Assembly: GCA_900471525.1 (NCBI GenBank)
Contig: UCEZ01000008.1
Location: 1-64,000, forward strand
Length of the DNA stretch: 64,000 nucleotides
Origin: Hyphomicrobiales bacterium
GTDB lineage: Bacteria; Pseudomonadota; Alphaproteobacteria; Rhizobiales; Rhizobiaceae
Direction of reading: 5' to 3'
Each line of letters opens with the position of its first letter. The stretch's first letter is position 1. The notes below the pieces were generated by a model. It was not told where the DNA came from. It did no database searches and saw nothing but the letters and a program-made list of their open reading frames with translations. The position numbers were made by a program, and so were the translations under genes. Positions 1-9,268 of this stretch are shown here, piece by piece.

Positions 1-2
1 CA

Positions 3-113
3 CGGCTGGCAGTGTATCCGAGGGCGGGACGGGGGGATTATGGCATGGGTTTTGGGGGCGGGGATTTTCGCTACGGGATGGAGCGCCGCTCAGCAGCGAA
101 GTCTAAGGCTTAG
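3..113 (+). CDS. Possible C-terminal end of an unidentified protein (5' end outside window)
   Basis: Frame 3 is open from the left edge to a TAG at 111-113. It encodes 36 residues, rich in glycine and arginine, with a GMGFGGGDFRYGMERR stretch. Codon choice looks like that of the GC-rich genes nearby. The fragment is too short to identify, and the other two forward frames are also open for much of this stretch, so this is a tentative call. Confidence 0.3.
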   Translation, partial: RLAVYPRAGRGDYGMGFGGGDFRYGMERRSAAKSKA

Positions 114-466
114 CCTTTGGCTAAGGTGTTGATTTTGTGCCTTCTCCTGCTGGGGGGAGAGGTAGGGGTGCACGGGCGTTGGCCGAACAAACTCATCCCC
201 GTTTTGGGCGGGAGGTTGTCCGTGAGTTGCATTAACTTGAATTGGGCAGCAGGCTGAAATTCGGGCTGCGTGTGGTACTGAGGCACTCCTTGTGTGCCGT
301 GATATTCAGGAGACGACAAAGAACCGTTGCAGATTTTGACAAATCTCCGCGACGTTTCAAATTTCGAAATTTACCGATTTAGTTGTGTTGAAGTGTTTTC
401 AATAATTGAGTTTGGGTCAAAACTGGCTATCTTTGGTTGTTGATTAACCCATTTCTTGGCGCTTGT
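114..466. other. Intergenic region with a degenerate palindromic repeat and an AT-rich promoter zone
   Basis: The left part (about 137-170) has a CCTTCTCC...GGGGAGAGG core like the better palindromes at 2788-2813 and 2880-2907, so it looks like a decayed copy of the same repeat family. From about 335 the composition switches abruptly to AT-rich and stays so through the next two reading frames. This marks the left edge of a foreign insert. I see no convincing gene here. Confidence 0.45.
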
Positions 467-1000
467 ATGAGACAAATTACAGAACTTGAATATTCTTTAA
501 TTGAAAGCAAGATCGGAAAAGTTGCTGAAAGAGTTGGAGTTGATGATCGTTCCACCGGTTTCCTCTATCTTGTACTTGACGCACTTTTTCCCCGTTCAGG
601 CGAAGAAATATCATCCTTGATTACTGATGGTGGGAACGATCGCGGGGCGGATGCAGTCTATATTCAGGAATCCGGAAATTCAGTTCACGTAAGTATTGTT
701 CAAAGTAAATATTCCGCAAACATTAAAAATGCAAAAAGGAATTTTCCGGGGAGTGAGGTAGACAAACTAGTATCATTAATCAGGGATATTGCGGATAGGG
801 CGCCGAGCCTTTTGGGGTCTGTAAACCCGCTATTGCGTGAGAAAATTATTGATGTTTGGCGTTTAATTGACGCCGGAAAAAGTATCCATATTCACATATT
901 TCTCGCTTCGAATGGTCTACCCTTGATTGTTCACGAGAGAAATCGAATAGAATCCTTCTGCCAGCAATATGATTTTGTATCGGTAGAAGAGCTTTCTTAG
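467..1000 (+). CDS. AIPR-type protein, N-terminal nuclease-like half (ended by in-frame TAG)
   Basis: This 177-residue product starts at ATG 467 (MRQITELEY); a TTG at 437 in the same frame is possible but less likely. Around residues 55-85 it has GNDRGADAVYI followed by VQSKYS. This spacing of an Asp and a QxK element fits a PD-(D/E)XK (Mrr-like) nuclease fold. Proteins with the AIPR domain (linked to abortive phage infection) carry such a module in front of the AIPR domain in a single chain. Here the frame ends at TAG 998-1000 and reopens in the same frame two codons later as the AIPR half. The natural gene is therefore probably 467-2122 with one nonsense codon. The DNA is clearly AT-rich relative to the rest of the window, which suggests transfer. 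The nuclease role is inferred from the motif only. Confidence 0.65.
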   Translation: MRQITELEYSLIESKIGKVAERVGVDDRSTGFLYLVLDALFPRSGEEISSLITDGGNDRGADAVYIQESGNSVHVSIVQSKYSANIKNAKRNFPGSEVDKLVSLIRDIADRAPSLLGSVNPLLREKIIDVWRLIDAGKSIHIHIFLASNGLPLIVHERNRIESFCQQYDFVSVEELS

Positions 1001-1006
1001 TCTAGT

Positions 1007-2122
1007 GTGATTAGTTTGCTGTCGAGTGACGGTAGGCCAATGGAGGACGGTGTTCTTGATACCGTAGATGTTCAAAAATATGAGAGAACTGACTGTGATA
1101 TCAGGGGACTAGTTGCGAATATCGATGCTAAATCATATATATCGATGATTTCGAATGATGCTGGTTCAATTAAACGCCATCTTTTCGATGAAAATATTCG
1201 GGGCTTTTTAGGTTTGGACGGTGGCTACAACCGGCAAATACACCAGAGCGCGCTCTCGGAGGAAAATCATCTCTTTTGGTACTTGAACAACGGCATCACT
1301 ATTATTGCAAAAGATTTTACGCATCAAAAGGTTAGAGGTTCGAAAATTAGGCTGTCTGATTTCCAGATAGTTAATGGAGCACAGACGTCCTACTCCCTGT
1401 TTGAGGCGTTCAAACGTGATGCAGAAAGGGTTTCCGACGTTGTTCTGCTGATCAAAATATTCGCGTCTAGTAGGCCGGATATTTCAGAGCAGATTGCCAT
1501 CGCCACCAATAGCCAAGCGAGAATTGCGCCCAGAGATCTTAAAGCGAACGATTCCATTCAGAAAAAGATAGCAACTGTTTTTGAAGACAACGATCTTCTC
1601 TATGAGCGGAAAAAGAACCAATTCGAGAACGGTGATACTCGTCAGCGTATAGATTCATTGAAGTTGGGGCAGGCAATTTTAGCTTACCGATTACATGAGC
1701 CGCATCTAGCAAAAACTGCATCTGACGAGATTTTTGGAAACATGTACAATATTATATTTTCAGAAAAACTTGATGCTGATTACTTGGTAAAGCTTGCTAG
1801 GTTATACATTTTTGTTAATTCCAGCCGAGAGGCAGAACTGGGAGGATTGAGACGGCAAGATAGCTTTGATAGCAACAACGAATTCATTGCTTATACGCAA
1901 TGGTATATTATGTATTGTATAGCTCTGATGGTGAGAGAGGAGAATAGGGATATCCCATTTGAGCATGAGTTTGAGAAATATTTTGACAGGGCAAGAAATT
2001 TAATGTCGCAAATCGCTGAAAAATATAAGGCACAGTCTTTTTATCGTGTATTTCGATCAGCGAAAACAAAAGAGATAATTATGAATGAACTGGGTATTGG
2101 TCAACTACGCTTTGAATTTTGA
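1007..2122 (+). CDS. AIPR domain protein, C-terminal half (abortive infection family)
   Basis: Starting from GTG 1007 this frame gives 371 residues. It matches the AIPR family pattern: LFDENIRGFLG, then a conserved Asn and Ile, then FWYLNNGITII and FQIVNGAQTSYSLF, then IAIATNSQARI. These are the hallmark blocks of the AIPR domain. The frame is identical to that of 467-1000 and is separated from it by a single TAG plus two codons, so it is most likely the second half of one roughly 550-residue protein. A GTG with no clear Shine-Dalgarno sequence argues against independent translation, though reinitiation or readthrough cannot be excluded. The gene is AT-rich and has no partner genes beside it, so this looks like a lone defence gene. 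The anti-phage role is family knowledge and is not shown here. Confidence 0.7.
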   Translation: MISLLSSDGRPMEDGVLDTVDVQKYERTDCDIRGLVANIDAKSYISMISNDAGSIKRHLFDENIRGFLGLDGGYNRQIHQSALSEENHLFWYLNNGITIIAKDFTHQKVRGSKIRLSDFQIVNGAQTSYSLFEAFKRDAERVSDVVLLIKIFASSRPDISEQIAIATNSQARIAPRDLKANDSIQKKIATVFEDNDLLYERKKNQFENGDTRQRIDSLKLGQAILAYRLHEPHLAKTASDEIFGNMYNIIFSEKLDADYLVKLARLYIFVNSSREAELGGLRRQDSFDSNNEFIAYTQWYIMYCIALMVREENRDIPFEHEFEKYFDRARNLMSQIAEKYKAQSFYRVFRSAKTKEIIMNELGIGQLRFEF

Positions 2123-2171
2123 GTTATAATATGGAAATGAATTTAAAGCGTCTATAATGTTGCCTCTCGGT

Positions 2172-2657
2172 TTATCTCCCCACCGCCCCATCTAACAACG
2201 CACTCAAGCTCCACGGAAATTCCCCTTGCTGGTTGGCGATGTCGTCGACCTTCCAGCCGCCGTGTTCCTTGACCAGGGTGTAGTACAGCGTCACCGGCTC
2301 GAAATTCTGGAATGTCACCTCGACCTCGGCGGTATCGTCGATGACGATCGGCTGGCCGACGGCGACGTCGGTGGCTTCGCCGTCATTGCCGGAGATGACC
2401 GGGTCGAAATCGATGGTGCCGGCATCGCCTTCGGCGGTGTTGTCGAGATCGGCCTGGAAGCGGGCGTTCAGCTGGTCGGAAAAGAAGGGGGAATAGAGCG
2501 AGGGGGCGTCCGCGTCGGTTTCGGTGGTGTCGTAGCGGTAGAGGGCTTCGAGCAGGGCCTGCGGTGTTTTGAAGGTTTCGGCGGCGGCCGGAGGCGCTGA
2601 AAGGGCCGAGAGTGCGGAGACGGCGGACAGGAACAGGGCGAGGGCAGGCAGGCGCAT
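2172..2657 (-). CDS. Small secreted protein, DUF3828-like
   Basis: The start at ATG 2657 is preceded by an AAAGGA ribosome-binding site about seven bases upstream, which favours it over a longer reading from 2759. The 161-residue product begins with a clear Sec signal peptide (hydrophobic Leu/Ala/Ser run ending PPAAAETF), so it should be periplasmic. The mature part has a YTLVKEHGGWKVDDI segment near the C-terminus. That pattern is typical of DUF3828/SnoaL-like folds that end in a 'W.V.DI' strand. It is rich in Asp and Thr. Function is unknown. It is transcribed away from the AIPR gene and downstream of the uvrB repeats. Confidence 0.6.
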   Translation of the reverse strand: MRLPALALFLSAVSALSALSAPPAAAETFKTPQALLEALYRYDTTETDADAPSLYSPFFSDQLNARFQADLDNTAEGDAGTIDFDPVISGNDGEATDVAVGQPIVIDDTAEVEVTFQNFEPVTLYYTLVKEHGGWKVDDIANQQGEFPWSLSALLDGAVGR

Positions 2658-2787
2658 GGCGGGGTCCTTTGCGGCGAGGTTAGCGAGGACTAACCGATAG
2701 GCGGCGGTCTGGCCATGGTGCATTTTTGGGGATGTGGGGTGGTTGCGACGCTCGGACAACGTTCTTTGTTGACGTGCCTCACCCTAG

Positions 2788-2813
2788 CCCTCTCCCCGCA
2801 TGCGGGGAGAGGG
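2788..2813. repeat. 26-bp perfect palindrome, rhizobial intergenic repeat
   Basis: A perfect palindrome centred on GCATGC with CCCTCTCC/GGAGAGGG arms lies between uvrB and the secreted-protein gene. It is preceded by CTCACCCTAG, a typical flank of the abundant palindromic intergenic repeats of Rhizobiaceae. As RNA it would form a very stable hairpin. Confidence 0.7.
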
Positions 2814-2879
2814 GATGACCGAATTTGTCGCCCCTCCATCGTTTTCAGGTTGAGAGGAACAAAGAGTTCGCCGCTGGTT

Positions 2880-2907
2880 CCTTCTCCCCGTTTCGACGGG
2901 GAGAAGG
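2880..2907. repeat. Palindromic repeat: 11-bp stem with 6-base loop, downstream of uvrB
   Basis: CCTTCTCCCCG and CGGGGAGAAGG form an 11-bp stem around a six-base loop. It lies about 40 bases past the uvrB stop. It has no T-run, so it is an mRNA-stabilising or processing hairpin at most. It belongs to the same repeat class as the copies inside the uvrB coding tail. Confidence 0.65.
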
Positions 2908-2949
2908 TGCCCGACAGGGCGGATGAGGGGCATTCCGGTTGCGAGGGAG

Positions 2950-5900
2950 CTATTGGCCCGGCCGTCCCGTCTTTCCCTTGGTCTTCTTCTGGCGCTTGGC
3001 ATCGCCGGCATCCTCGTAGGAGCCGACGCCGGGCTTGGCGCGGATGAAGGGTTTGGGGTCGTCGGACCCCCTCACCAAGTTCGCCGAACCAATCGGCTTC
3101 GCCTCTTGGGGCGAACTATCCTCTCCCGCGAGGGGAGAGGAAGGGGCTCGCATTTGGGGTTTCTCCGGCAGCTTGCCCTTGGTGTTGAGCGGCTTTTCGG
3201 TGCGGCCGACGGTCATTTCGTCGAGGTCGTTTTTGCGGAAAAGGCTGCGGGAGGGCGTGGCGATGTCGTGGCCCATCTCGTCGAGGTCGGGTTTGGCGAA
3301 AAGGCTGGCGGTCCCCCCTTGAGGGGGAGATGCCCCGAGAGGGGCAGAGGGGGGTATCACGGCGGATTCTGAGGTTGAGGTGGGTTTACCCCCCTCTGTC
3401 CTGTCGGACATCTCCCCCTCAAGGGGGGAGATCGACCCGCGGCTGGCTTTGCCACTCTTCTTGCTGCCTCCACCTTCCATCGCCCTCGCCTCCTGCCTTG
3501 CCATCGGGTCGTCCATGACGGCGAGTTCGGCGGCTTTGAGGCGTTTGATTTCGTCGCGCAGGCGGGCGGCGGTTTCGAAGTCGAGGTCGGCGGCGGCGTT
3601 GCGCATCTGTTTTTCGAGCGCTTCGAGATGGGCGGCGAGGTTGTTGCCGACCATGTCGGTGAGGCCGCCCTTGACGCCCTTGATGCCGATATCGGCGCGG
3701 ACATGGTCCTTCTCGTAGACGCTGTCGAGGATGTCGGAAATCTTCGCCTTGACCGATTCCGGGGTGATGCCGTTGGCCTCGTTATAGGCCATCTGCTTCT
3801 CGCGGCGGCGGGAGGTTTCCTCCATGGCGCGCTGCATCGAGCCGGTGACCTGGTCGGCATAGAGGATGACCTTGCCGTCGACGTTTCGCGCGGCGCGGCC
3901 GATGGTCTGGACGAGGGACGTTTCCGAGCGCAGAAAACCTTCCTTGTCGGCATCGAGGATGGCGACGAAGCCGCATTCGGGGATGTCGAGGCCTTCGCGC
4001 AAGAGGTTGATGCCGACGAGCACGTCGAAGGCGCCGAGCCGCAGGTCGCGGATGATCTCGATGCGCTCCAGCGTGTCGATGTCCGAGTGCATGTAGCGGA
4101 CGCGGACACCCTGCTCGTGCAGGTATTCGGTGAGGTCCTCGGCCATGCGCTTGGTGAGGACGGTGACGAGGGTGCGGTAGCCGGCCTGCGCGGTCTCGCG
4201 GATTTCGCCGAGCACGTCGTCGACCTGGGTTTTTGCCGAGCGGACTTCCACCGGGGGATCGATCAGGCCGGTGGGGCGGATGACCTGTTCGGCGAAGACG
4301 CCGCCGGATTGTTCCAGCTCCCACGCCGCCGGCGTTGCCGAGACGGCGATGGTGTCGGGGCGCATGGCGTCCCATTCCTCGAAGCGCAGCGGGCGGTTGT
4401 CCATGCAGGAGGGCAGGCGAAAACCGTATTCGGCCAGCGTCGCCTTGCGGCGGAAGTCGCCGCGATACATGCCGCCGATCTGGCTGACGGAGACGTGGCT
4501 CTCGTCGATGAACAGCAGGGCGTTGTCTGGGATGTATTCGAAGAGGGTCGGCGGCGGTTCGCCGGGCTGGCGGCCGGTGAGGTAGCGCGAATAGTTCTCG
4601 ATGCCGGCGCAGGAGCCGGTCGCCTCGAGCATCTCGACGTCGTAGCGGGTGCGCTGTTCCAGCCGCTGGGCTTCGAGCAGGCGGCCGCCCTTTTCCAGTT
4701 CGGCGAGGCGGAGTTTCAGCTCCTCCTTGATCGACTTGATCGCCTGGTTGAGCGTCGGGCGCGGGGTGACGTAGTGCGAATTGGCGTAGATCTTGACCGA
4801 TTTCAGGTCGTCGGTCTTCTGGCCGGTGAGCGGATCGAACTCGGTGATCGCGTCGATCTCGTCGCCGAACATCGAGATGCGCCAGGCGGCATCCTCAAGG
4901 TGGGCGGGGAAAATTTCGATCGTGTCGCCGCGAACCCGGAAGGAGCCGCGCTGAAAATCCATGTCGCGGCGCTTGTATTGCTGGGCGACGAGATCGGCGA
5001 GGAGCTGGCGCTGGTCGAGCGTGTCGCCAACGGTCATCTGGAAGGTCATGGCGGTGTAGGTCTCGACCGAGCCGATACCGTAGATGCAGGAGACCGAGGC
5101 GACAATGATGACGTCGTCGCGCTCGATCAGCGAGCGGGTGGCGGAGTGGCGCATGCGGTCGATCTGCTCGTTGATCGACGATTCCTTCTCGATGAAGGTA
5201 TCGGAGCGCGGCACATAGGCTTCCGGCTGGTAGTAGTCGTAGTAGGAGACGAAATATTCGACCGCATTGTCGGGGAAGAAGTTCTTGAACTCGGAATAGA
5301 GCTGGGCGGCCAGCGTCTTGTTCGGCGCCAGGATGACCGCGGGGCGCTGGGTGGCCTCGATCACCTTGGCCATGGTGAAGGTTTTTCCGGAGCCGGTGAC
5401 GCCGAGCAGCACTTGGGAGCGGTCGCCGTTCGACAGTCCCTCGACGAGGTCCTTGATGGCGGTCGGCTGGTCGCCGGCGGGCTCGAAATCGGCCTTCATG
5501 ACAATCTGGATGCCGCCCTCGGACTTTTCCGGCCGGGCCGGCCGGTGCGGCGTCCACAGCTTGCCGTCCTTGAACAGCGGGTTGCCGGATTCGATCAGGG
5601 CGGAGAGGGCCTCGACGGTGGCGGTGACGGCGGAGGGGGCGAGGGCATCCTCGAGCGCCGTGTCCATGCCTGCCACGGGGTTCAATCCGGCGGCGGCGCG
5701 TGCCTTGGGGTCCGATGTGCCGCCCATCGAGGTGCCGCGTGCACTTCTGCTTGCACCAACCCCCTCGTTGGCCTTGTCGTTTTTCGCCTTCTGCGCTGCG
5801 ATCTCCACCTTCTTGCGGTGCTTGCCGGCCTTGGAGGCGACGTCGTGGCGCGTCTCGATCGTCTCGGCCTCGGCCATGCGCTGCAGCTCTTCGGCCCAGT

Positions 5901-5997
5901 CAGCGACGTTCGACGACAGGGGGGCACCCTCAAACGAGGCTTGCGGCGCTTCTTCGAAACCGGAGGGGCGGGCGGATTTTTTCGGAGCTTTCGACAT
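2950..5997 (-). CDS. uvrB: Excinuclease ABC subunit UvrB, with long N-terminal and repeat-derived C-terminal extensions
   Basis: UvrB is the DNA-loading helicase-like subunit of UvrABC nucleotide excision repair. The start used is ATG 5997 (MSKAPKK), giving 1,015 residues. The family core of roughly 670 residues begins near residue 167 ([15 protein letters not shown]). Visible motifs are Walker A GVTGSGKT (199-206), the damage-sensing beta-hairpin [12 protein letters not shown] (about 252-263), LLFIDESHV, the late helicase motif QTIGRAARN, and the UVR motif [15 protein letters not shown]. About 165 Lys/Ala-rich residues precede the core. After the UVR motif comes a tail of about 160 residues, parts of which are translated palindromic repeats. 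The gene stands alone. The long antisense frames across it come from its codon bias. Confidence 0.95.
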   Translation of the reverse strand: MSKAPKKSARPSGFEEAPQASFEGAPLSSNVADWAEELQRMAEAETIETRHDVASKAGKHRKKVEIAAQKAKNDKANEGVGASRSARGTSMGGTSDPKARAAAGLNPVAGMDTALEDALAPSAVTATVEALSALIESGNPLFKDGKLWTPHRPARPEKSEGGIQIVMKADFEPAGDQPTAIKDLVEGLSNGDRSQVLLGVTGSGKTFTMAKVIEATQRPAVILAPNKTLAAQLYSEFKNFFPDNAVEYFVSYYDYYQPEAYVPRSDTFIEKESSINEQIDRMRHSATRSLIERDDVIIVASVSCIYGIGSVETYTAMTFQMTVGDTLDQRQLLADLVAQQYKRRDMDFQRGSFRVRGDTIEIFPAHLEDAAWRISMFGDEIDAITEFDPLTGQKTDDLKSVKIYANSHYVTPRPTLNQAIKSIKEELKLRLAELEKGGRLLEAQRLEQRTRYDVEMLEATGSCAGIENYSRYLTGRQPGEPPPTLFEYIPDNALLFIDESHVSVSQIGGMYRGDFRRKATLAEYGFRLPSCMDNRPLRFEEWDAMRPDTIAVSATPAAWELEQSGGVFAEQVIRPTGLIDPPVEVRSAKTQVDDVLGEIRETAQAGYRTLVTVLTKRMAEDLTEYLHEQGVRVRYMHSDIDTLERIEIIRDLRLGAFDVLVGINLLREGLDIPECGFVAILDADKEGFLRSETSLVQTIGRAARNVDGKVILYADQVTGSMQRAMEETSRRREKQMAYNEANGITPESVKAKISDILDSVYEKDHVRADIGIKGVKGGLTDMVGNNLAAHLEALEKQMRNAAADLDFETAARLRDEIKRLKAAELAVMDDPMARQEARAMEGGGSKKSGKASRGSISPLEGEMSDRTEGGKPTSTSESAVIPPSAPLGASPPQGGTASLFAKPDLDEMGHDIATPSRSLFRKNDLDEMTVGRTEKPLNTKGKLPEKPQMRAPSSPLAGEDSSPQEAKPIGSANLVRGSDDPKPFIRAKPGVGSYEDAGDAKRQKKTKGKTGRPGQ
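3119..3141. repeat. Palindromic repeat translated within the uvrB C-terminal tail (unit 1)
   Basis: A 9-bp stem (TCCTCTCCC with GGGAGAGGA) around a five-base loop lies inside the uvrB reading frame. It is translated as the [14 protein letters not shown] segment. Its stem matches the intergenic palindromes just outside the gene. The total uvrB frame is kept open through it. Confidence 0.7.
3310..3431. repeat. Two inverted copies of a palindromic repeat inside uvrB (units 2 and 3)
   Basis: Roughly 3310-3358 and 3389-3431 are near-identical inverted copies. Both hold CCCCTTGAGGGGGAGAT joined to a CAGAGGGGGGT flank, and they are separated by about 30 bases. On the uvrB strand they are translated as [15 protein letters not shown] and, after a short spacer, [14 protein letters not shown]. 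They lie after the UVR motif, so they extend the protein without touching the repair core. Confidence 0.75.
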
Positions 5998-6105
5998 GCG
6001 GGGAATATGGAGAGAGTCCGGCGGAAAGGGAAGAGGTGAACGAGTACAAAAAGGCAACGGGTGGACAGCCTACTGCCAGTTTTTGACATGGATCGCAGGC
6101 AGCCA

Positions 6106-6981
6106 TTAGCGGGCAGCCGTGTTGCTCCCGGACGCCGGTTCGTTCGCCCGTCGCACGATGCAATCGGTCATGCGGTCGTAGTAGGTCTGGCCGCGCCATG
6201 CCATGAAGGGCAAGAGCCACCAGACCAGTTGCGCGATGACGAGAACAAGGGGGAGAATCAGGGAAAGCGGCAGGTTCGTTGCGCTCATGTCGCGGCTCTG
6301 CGCGATCAGCTCACTCAGATAATCGGGTTTCAGAAACATCTGCAGGGTGAGCAGGAGATTGGCAAACGTTGCGAGGATCAGCGGCGTGAACTTCAGCAGT
6401 TCCCGTCGCGCGGTACGGTGTAGGGCGGGCGGAATGCCGTAGGAGTTCATGATCCGCAGGCCCAGAAGCCGCTTGCCGGGCGTTCGCCTGCCGCCTGCGC
6501 TGAGATAGATGAAAAGGCCGATGACGATCGCGGATGGCAACTGGTTGAGCAGTCCCTGCGCTACCAGTCTTGGTAGCAGGTCGGCGGCAGAGAAGGGCGC
6601 GCCGTTTTCGTCGGCGGAAACGGCAAACCATTTCGACCAAGTGTACAGCCCCTTCGGCTTGGCTGTCTCTGACCGGAAGGTATAAAAGGTGCTGTCGAAC
6701 AGATAGGTCTTGCGGCAGAGAATATTGGTGCGCACCAGTCCGAATTCCAAAGGCCATTCCCTATCCACCTGCGCCGTCAGCTGGCTCGGCGGGGCGGGCT
6801 GGCATTCGGTGTAGTCCAGCGCGCCGAAGCCGATGTTCCAGGGGCTCAAGATCGTAATGACAAACAGAGCGCCAAAGATGGCGAGATAAAACAGAGCGAT
6901 GTCGATGATGAAGGCAAGGCCCCGACGCCAGAAATGACGTGGTGGTCCGTCCGCGTGATGCGGTATTGAATAATCGGTCAT
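6106..6981 (-). CDS. RDD family membrane protein
   Basis: This 291-residue protein begins MTDYSIPHHADGPPRHFWRR. An RDD-type first helix (GLAFIIDIALFYLAIFGALF) follows, with the Arg-x-x-Asp layout of the family. Later segments at about 145-165, 190-215 and 240-265 are also hydrophobic, and a GKRLLGLRI motif typical of RDD proteins lies between them. A polar loop with several Cys residues follows the first helix. RDD proteins are integral inner-membrane proteins of mostly unknown function, some linked to transport or ion homeostasis. It is divergent from the three DUF3137 genes and separated from the first by about 230 bases. That suggests shared control, but this is inference. Confidence 0.8.
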   Translation of the reverse strand: MTDYSIPHHADGPPRHFWRRGLAFIIDIALFYLAIFGALFVITILSPWNIGFGALDYTECQPAPPSQLTAQVDREWPLEFGLVRTNILCRKTYLFDSTFYTFRSETAKPKGLYTWSKWFAVSADENGAPFSAADLLPRLVAQGLLNQLPSAIVIGLFIYLSAGGRRTPGKRLLGLRIMNSYGIPPALHRTARRELLKFTPLILATFANLLLTLQMFLKPDYLSELIAQSRDMSATNLPLSLILPLVLVIAQLVWWLLPFMAWRGQTYYDRMTDCIVRRANEPASGSNTAAR

Positions 6982-7207
6982 GAAATCCCCAGGTCCCTCT
7001 ATCTCGAATATCTAAATGACGGGGGCGTTGGTCAACGTCTGATTGCAGCACCGCATTACGCGTACGCTTTTTCCACAGCGCTCTTTGGGAACAGTGTTCG
7101 TGCAGAGCTTTTCGACCCCGGTGGGTTTGTCGATGGATTCGGCATTCCGGGAATGTGGCAGCGGGACGACGCGTTCGTTTTTGACATGGCTGCCCGGGAA
7201 TCCCTAT

Positions 7208-8248
7208 ATGGATTTCATGGGGCAGGCGACACAACAGATTGCGGAACATGTCGGGAGTGAGTCCGATGCGGCCACGGGCTTGCCGGCGGTCGCAATCGAA
7301 AAGCTCACGGCTTTGGCGAGCAGGTATGATGCCGAACGGCTGGCTCTGGCACGCCGGGCGCGACGAAGATGGCGCCTCTTTGCTATTCCCACCACACTTG
7401 TGGCTGCTATCATTGGGCTCGCCGTGGTTTCCGCGATCGAAAAACGGTTCGGACCGGTCGGGATGATGGCGGCCGCCGGCGGTGTTTTCAGCCTTTGGCT
7501 GCTCCTGCTTGCATTGCCGGCATTTTTTATCCGCGAGCCAGCGCGTCTGGCGGAAGCCACCTTTCGGCGTGATCTGACGCCGGCGCTGTTTCCCTTTGTC
7601 GGGCGCCTGCAGTACTATGAAGGCGGCCGGCCCTCGGAAATGGAACGCCTTTCAAAGACGCGGCTGTTTACCTTTTTTCACAGCGAGCATAGGCACACGC
7701 TGACGGGCGACTTCGAGGGCTTGCCGTTTCTGGTGACGCAGGCCGAGCTCGTTCGCGGCCATGTCAAGATTGGGGGAACAAGACGACGGGCCGCTGCCTT
7801 CGCCGGCATTCTTGTCCGCCTACCGCCGCCGGATGGTTTCGGCGGAACGCTCCTTGTCCGTTCCCTGTCCGTGGGTGGCTTTCATCTGCCGCCGGATCCC
7901 GTTCGCGGCGAGGCCCGGTTGTTCACCAGCGGCGATGCCGAACTGGATCGGCGTCTGAGCCTCTTCAGCGATCGGCAGGAAGCGCACGCGCCGCTGGCGA
8001 AAGCCGTAGGGCAAACGGTCGTTACCATGATGGATACGGGACCGCACGGGCAGATTCACTTGGCCATCACCGAAAAGGACTGCTTCGTGCTCTTGACGCC
8101 TTCGCGGGGTTTTTTAGAGCTGCCGGGATTGGACACCTCCATCGATGTCGAGCGTCATCTTGTGCCTGCAGCCAACGATCTTCACACTCTCCTGATCACT
8201 GCGAAGGCGCTGCGCGCCGTGGCCGGCTCTCCGCCGGCAATGACCTGA
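7208..8248 (+). CDS. DUF3137 family membrane protein, paralogue 1
   Basis: I use ATG 7208 (MDFMGQATQQIAEHV), with a GGGAA element upstream; longer starts back to 7043 have no good ribosome site. The 346-residue product has a short N-terminal region with a tyrosine-containing helix (LASRYDAERLALARRARR). Two membrane helices follow at about residues 54-75 and 84-106, then a large soluble domain. The C-terminus has LELPGLDTSIDVERHLVP, which aligns with the same place in the next two genes (pattern LP.I/L...I......H..P). This is the most diverged of the three paralogues. Function of the family is unknown. Confidence 0.75.
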   Translation: MDFMGQATQQIAEHVGSESDAATGLPAVAIEKLTALASRYDAERLALARRARRRWRLFAIPTTLVAAIIGLAVVSAIEKRFGPVGMMAAAGGVFSLWLLLLALPAFFIREPARLAEATFRRDLTPALFPFVGRLQYYEGGRPSEMERLSKTRLFTFFHSEHRHTLTGDFEGLPFLVTQAELVRGHVKIGGTRRRAAAFAGILVRLPPPDGFGGTLLVRSLSVGGFHLPPDPVRGEARLFTSGDAELDRRLSLFSDRQEAHAPLAKAVGQTVVTMMDTGPHGQIHLAITEKDCFVLLTPSRGFLELPGLDTSIDVERHLVPAANDLHTLLITAKALRAVAGSPPAMT

Positions 8249-8305
8249 CGTCCTATTTTTGACGTTGTGCTGTCATGCTAGCATGGCCGCATGGAGGGCG
8301 GAGTC

Positions 8306-9268
8306 ATGGCATTCAACGAGGCGGAGGTGGTGCCGGACGAGGCGGCGTCTGGTGAGGTGCGCGCGATGATCACGCGATACAATGCCCGGCATCTCCTCGT
8401 TGCCAGACGCATGTTCTACCGTCTGATGGTCGTTGTCGTTCCGGTTGTCATTGTCGCGGCCGTGGCGATCGGGATTATCGTCGCGAGTGGTCCGGGGCCG
8501 CTTGTCTATGGCCTGATCGTTTTCTGCGTCGCGGTGTTCTATTTTGGCGGCACGCTGGCGGTCTCGCCATCGCGGCAGTTTCAGCGCGACGTGCGCAAGG
8601 AATTGTTGCCGGCGGCTTTCGATTTTGTCGATGAATTCTCATGCCGTTTTCGCTCGGATCCGGATTTCATCAAGACATTTCCCATCGACTATCTGGTGCA
8701 ACGTGTCGGTACTCGGCATTCTTTCATGTTGAGTGGTGTTTATCGCGACATGCCGTTTACGCTGACGGAAACCGAATTCGCCGACAAGGGAGAAGACAGC
8801 GAAATTCTGTTCAAGGGAATGGTGCTCCAGTTTGCACTGGCGAGCCACTTTCCGGGTACCTTGCTGGCGACTCCACAAGATTTTTCAAAACGTCGCGCAG
8901 CGTGGCATTTTCTGCACCGCCACAGTCTGCTGATCACGCGCAGCGGCAACAAGCAGGCCGATCACAGGCACGAGTTTCGGACGGATGCGCCGCAGGCGCT
9001 CGGGCCGTTGATGGAGGGCAGCTTTCCGGAGGCGCTGTATTACATCCGCCAGACCTGGCCGGATGACGGGGTTCGCCTCGTTCTTTTCCGCGGTCAAGGT
9101 TTTCTGCTCCTTCCGGCAGAAAAGAACATCTTCAAATTGCCGGGCATCGACCAGTCGATCGATTACGACAAGCACCTGCGACCGATGATTCGCGAACTTC
9201 AGTCGCTTCTGACCGCGGCGAATTTAATTCGCAGCACAGCCGTCTTCAAACAGGAGGCTTTTTCATGA
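8306..9268 (+). CDS. DUF3137 family membrane protein, paralogue 2
   Basis: ATG 8306 (MAFNEAEVVPDEAA) is preceded by GGAGGGCGGAG, so it is preferred over ATG 8291. The 320-residue protein has the same plan as its neighbours: a short cytosolic segment with MITRYNARHLLVARRMFYR, two adjacent membrane helices (about residues 38-60 and 66-86), and a soluble domain of about 230 residues. The domain ends with KLPGIDQSIDYDKHLRP. The N-terminal EAEVVPDEA is echoed in the next gene as EAKVMPDAA. Its stop codon overlaps the start of paralogue 3 (ATGA at 9265-9268), so the two are translationally coupled. Confidence 0.78.
   Translation: MAFNEAEVVPDEAASGEVRAMITRYNARHLLVARRMFYRLMVVVVPVVIVAAVAIGIIVASGPGPLVYGLIVFCVAVFYFGGTLAVSPSRQFQRDVRKELLPAAFDFVDEFSCRFRSDPDFIKTFPIDYLVQRVGTRHSFMLSGVYRDMPFTLTETEFADKGEDSEILFKGMVLQFALASHFPGTLLATPQDFSKRRAAWHFLHRHSLLITRSGNKQADHRHEFRTDAPQALGPLMEGSFPEALYYIRQTWPDDGVRLVLFRGQGFLLLPAEKNIFKLPGIDQSIDYDKHLRPMIRELQSLLTAANLIRSTAVFKQEAFS

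Noticed and set aside
110..319. Minus-strand frame of 69 codons at the left edge
   Set aside because: It is Pro/Gln-rich and overlaps a decayed palindromic repeat. It has no ribosome site or conserved motif.
3628..6039. Open plus-strand frame of about 800 codons opposite uvrB
   Set aside because: It mirrors uvrB codon periodicity in a GC-rich gene and has no ribosome site or recognisable domain. UvrB motifs on the other strand are decisive.
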